DNA from: an uncultured Collinsella sp.
Lineage (GTDB): Bacteria > Actinomycetota > Coriobacteriia > Coriobacteriales > Coriobacteriaceae
Direction: 5' to 3'
Length of the DNA: 8,393 nucleotides
NCBI GenBank assembly: GCA_900764415.1
Contig: CAAFOA010000121.1
Location: forward strand, 1 to 8,393
Part shown: positions 6,808 to 8,393 of the stretch, piece after piece
Layout of the letters: every line of letters starts with the position of its first letter
How positions within the stretch are numbered: the first letter of the stretch is position 1
Notes under the pieces: model-generated
The model's database searches: none
What the model saw: only the letters and a program-made list of their open reading frames with translations
What the model was told of the DNA's origin: nothing
Program-made: the position numbers and the translations under genes

Positions 6808-6824
6808 AAGGCGTGCAACGCCTT
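6808..6824 (+). promoter_or_regulatory. leader hairpin ahead of the DUF4234 ribosome site
   Basis: AAGGCG and CGCCTT form a perfect 6-bp stem around TGCAA. It ends four bases before the AAAGGAG ribosome site (6829-6835). It could tune translation or stabilise the mRNA 5' end. Confidence 0.35.
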
Positions 6825-6841
6825 AGGAAAAGGAGAAGCTT

Positions 6842-7525
6842 GTGTTCTGTCCCACTTGTGGTTCTCCCATTTCGGATGATGCCAAATTCTGCCCCGTCTG
6901 CGGTTCTGCCGTCGGTGCCGCTCCCGCTGCTCCTGCTCCGCAGCCCGCGCCACAGCCTGCACCTCAGCCCCAACCTGCTCCGCAGCCCACGCAGATTCAG
7001 CCCGCTCCGGTTCAGGCAGTTCAGCCTGCGCCTCAGCCCCAGCAACAGTACGCCGGGCAGCAGCAGTACGCCGGCCAGCAGCAGTATGCTCAGCAGCCTG
7101 CACCTGCCCCGATGGGCTATGCTCCGATTAAGACCGACCGTGGCGTAATCGGCTGGCTCCTGCTTTCCATCGTGACCTGCGGCATCTATTCGTATTACTT
7201 CCTCTATTGCCTCGCGCGCGACATCAATGTCATGTGCCAGGATGACGGCGATTCCACACCGGGTCTGGCTGCATTCATCCTGCTGTCGTTCGTGACCTGC
7301 GGCTTCTACGCACTCTACTGGTACTACAAGATCGGTAACCGCCTGCAGGCTAATGCTCCTCGCTATGGCCTGATGTTCCAGGAGAATGGTACCACCGTTC
7401 TTATGTGGCAGATCGTCGGCGCGCTGCTGTGCGGCCTTGGCCTCATCTTTGCCATGAACATCATCATCAAGAATACCAATGCCATGGCAACGGCTTACAA
7501 CGTCCGTCTTGGCGCTCGTGCCTAA
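6842..7525 (+). CDS. zinc-ribbon membrane protein, DUF4234 family
   Basis: The GTG at 6842 follows AAAGGAG at 6829-6835 with six bases spacing. The 227-residue product has a zinc ribbon with Cys at 3, 6, 17 and 20, the same positions as in the protein encoded at 5333. A Pro/Ala/Gln linker follows (26-90) that ends in repeated YAGQQQ units, then a DUF4234 membrane domain (about 100-220). The domain contains a visible internal duplication: LLSIVTCGIYSYYFLY at 107-122 and LLSFVTCGFYALYWYY at 147-162. The segment LARDIN after the first is typical of the family. Two further hydrophobic stretches lie near 186-208. Function is unknown. The next gene, DUF2752, abuts or overlaps it, so they are probably co-transcribed; such pairs of small membrane families occur together elsewhere. 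Confidence 0.88.
   Translation: MFCPTCGSPISDDAKFCPVCGSAVGAAPAAPAPQPAPQPAPQPQPAPQPTQIQPAPVQAVQPAPQPQQQYAGQQQYAGQQQYAQQPAPAPMGYAPIKTDRGVIGWLLLSIVTCGIYSYYFLYCLARDINVMCQDDGDSTPGLAAFILLSFVTCGFYALYWYYKIGNRLQANAPRYGLMFQENGTTVLMWQIVGALLCGLGLIFAMNIIIKNTNAMATAYNVRLGARA
7046..7096 (+). repeat. 18-base tandem repeat in the DUF4234 linker
   Basis: Units at 7046-7063 and 7064-7081 differ by one base, and a shortened third unit of 15 bases is at 7082-7096. They encode QYAGQQ-type hexapeptides. It lies in a longer Pro/Gln-rich coding stretch (about 6930-7100). Confidence 0.8.
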
Positions 7526-7538
7526 CGATAAGAGCGGC

Positions 7539-8018
7539 GTGAACAGCTCCCAGGGACATAAGGGCGCGGCGGAACTCATTCGCCGCGCCCTTTCTTGCGT
7601 CGGCGCGCTCTTTGTCGCCTGGCTCGCACTCTACCTGCTCGATATCGGCTGCGTGTTTCGCCTGATGACGGGCATTCCCTGTCCGGGATGTGGCATGACG
7701 AGGGCCTGGCTGGCAGCACTGCGCCTCGATTTTGCGGCGGCCTTCGCTTATCATCCGCTGTTTTGGGTGGTGCCGATTGCGTTTGTGCTCGCGTTCGTGC
7801 GAGAGGAGGTGGCATCGAGCAAGCTAAAGCGCGGCATCGACATTGCGGTAATTGTTCTGTGCGTGCTGGTCGTTGCCGTATGGATCGTGCGCCTTATCAA
7901 CCCGGCAGACGCGGGCCTGCTCTTTGGTGGCCACGCTCCCGCCGGAGTTCCCGCCGATATCATCCACCTCGAAACCCCACGCTGGCTCTGCCATTTGGGG
8001 ACGGGGTTGAAATGGTAG
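7539..8018 (+). CDS. DUF2752 family membrane protein
   Basis: The core is unmistakable: GCVFRLMTGIPCPGCGMTRAW at about residues 37-57, with the PCPGCGMTRA signature, then a LRLDFAAAFAYHPLF block. Three membrane segments are seen (about 20-36, 71-88, 100-119). I choose GTG 7539 (159 residues) because ATAAGAG lies a few bases ahead. GTG 7518 (166 residues, overlapping the DUF4234 stop) is equally possible, and ATG 7479 less likely. The cysteine pair in the signature suggests metal or thiol chemistry, but no function is established. It directly follows the DUF4234 gene and should share its transcript. The last nine residues and stop codon are encoded within a REP-like palindrome (7989-8017), so the natural C-terminus may have been replaced. 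Confidence 0.85.
   Translation: MNSSQGHKGAAELIRRALSCVGALFVAWLALYLLDIGCVFRLMTGIPCPGCGMTRAWLAALRLDFAAAFAYHPLFWVVPIAFVLAFVREEVASSKLKRGIDIAVIVLCVLVVAVWIVRLINPADAGLLFGGHAPAGVPADIIHLETPRWLCHLGTGLKW
7989..8017 (+). repeat. REP-like palindromic element, copy 2, inside the DUF2752 3' end
   Basis: TGCCATTT (7989-7996) and AAATGGTA (8010-8017) pair over eight positions with one G-U pair, around GGGGACGGGGTTG. The plan is the same as copy 1 at 1335-1365: outer T-A pair, then G-U, then a perfect stem, and a loop with the GGGGAC(A/G)GG core in the same orientation. The arms themselves differ from copy 1. The stop codon of the gene is within it. Confidence 0.5.
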
Positions 8019-8032
8019 AAATAGCGCTTGAC

Positions 8033-8082
8033 AAATAATGAGAGGGCGGATGTTCGTTTCAACATCCGCCCTCTCATTATTT
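8033..8082. terminator. bidirectional terminator between convergent genes
   Basis: Arms at 8033-8054 and 8061-8082 are a perfect 22-bp inverted repeat around CGTTTC. Each outer end is AT-rich (ATTATTT), giving a short U-tract in either direction. It lies between the DUF2752 gene and the minus-strand gene, so it can stop both transcripts. Confidence 0.88.
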
Positions 8083-8110
8083 TGAATGGGTGTTTGAAGA
8101 ATCTTACAGT

Positions 8111-8393
8111 CTACTCGCCATGCTTCTCCTCGTGGCGGGCAGCGGCACGGGCATCGTGAATGCCCTTGATGGCGGCATGGCGGGCGGTGCGGGCGTCGTG
8201 CATGGCGTCGCGGGCCTCGGCAGCCGTGGCCTTGGCAGAGCGCAGCTTGGCGGCCAAGTCGGGGTTGGTCTCGGCAACCGCGGCGATCGTGGGGCCGTCG
8301 AGCTCCTCTTGCGTGGGCTCGGCCAAAAAGTCGATGGCATACTGGGCGGCTACCATGGAACCCTTGGCCAGCACCGACTCGTCAATCTTGTAG
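8111..8393 (-). CDS. unrecognised protein, C-terminal part only
   Basis: The minus-strand frame is open from the right edge to a TAG at 8111-8113, so 94 codons of a longer gene are visible; the GTG at 8374 is probably an internal valine. The visible part starts YKIDESVLAKGSMVAAQYA, runs through an acidic, Pro-containing stretch, and ends in an Ala/Arg/His-rich helix-forming tail of about 45 residues. That tail repeats the pattern (M/I)HDARxA(A)RH twice. Codon use fits a real gene: the third positions are strongly G/C. I do not recognise the family. The tail may be a coiled coil or nucleic-acid or metal contact, but nothing more can be said. It converges on the DUF2752 gene across a shared terminator. 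Confidence 0.65.
   Translation of the reverse strand, partial: YKIDESVLAKGSMVAAQYAIDFLAEPTQEELDGPTIAAVAETNPDLAAKLRSAKATAAEARDAMHDARTARHAAIKGIHDARAAARHEEKHGE

Noticed and set aside
6930..7100. Repetitive CAG/CCT-rich stretch considered as a CRISPR-like array
   Set aside because: It is in-frame coding sequence for a Pro/Gln linker; there are no unique spacers or fixed-length repeats.
6776..7579. 267-codon antisense frame over the DUF4234 gene
   Set aside because: Leu/Arg-rich shadow; the sense strand has a good start, ribosome site and family motifs.
8028..8033. Consensus TTGACA -35 box
   Set aside because: No -10 box at the right distance, and the sequence runs into the 22-bp terminator stem.

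Overview
The window is about 60% GC and gene-dense, with several GTG starts and good Shine-Dalgarno sites. The gene families (DUF6020, YebC, AmaP/DUF2273/Asp23, YitT, zinc-ribbon DUF4013-like and DUF4234 proteins, DUF2752) suggest a gut Coriobacteriia-type actinobacterium, most likely Collinsella or a close relative. This assignment rests on family content and sequence style only. It reads as ordinary chromosome: there is no phage, transposase gene, CRISPR array or RNA gene.

Layout on the + strand. (1) 1-1332 is the 3' part of a DUF6020 polytopic membrane protein (GT-C glycosyltransferase-like), followed at once by a small REP-like palindrome. (2) 1498-2304 is a YebC/PmpR-family protein with its own terminator. 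(3) 2470-3954 is an Asp23 envelope-stress operon: amaP, a DUF2273 membrane protein and an Asp23/Gls24 protein, closed by a strong terminator at 4005-4046. (4) 4160-5182 is a YitT family membrane protein with a C-terminal DUF2179 domain. (5) 5333-6646 is a zinc-ribbon protein with a DUF4013-like membrane domain and its own terminator. (6) 6842-8018 holds a second zinc-ribbon protein (DUF4234) and an abutting DUF2752 protein. (7) A 22-bp perfect hairpin at 8033-8082 separates these from a convergent minus-strand gene that enters from the right edge and is not recognised.

How the parts fit. Nearly every product is a membrane protein or is tethered to one. The amaP-DUF2273-asp23 set is a known envelope-stress module in which AmaP anchors Asp23 at the membrane. 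The two zinc-ribbon proteins share the same N-terminal design: Cys at residues 3, 6, 17 and 20, then a Pro/Gln/Ala-rich linker, then a membrane domain. The domains differ (DUF4013-like in one, DUF4234 in the other), and DUF2752 may act with the second.

The most interesting observations are two palindromic elements built around the core GGGGAC(A/G)GG, one of which supplies the last codons and stop of the DUF2752 gene; the pair of matched zinc-ribbon membrane proteins; the very acidic N-terminal tail on Asp23; and compact regulatory structures (a TATAAT box overlapping a terminator U-tract, and stacked hairpins ahead of asp23). I found no clear evidence of an entirely new multi-gene system.
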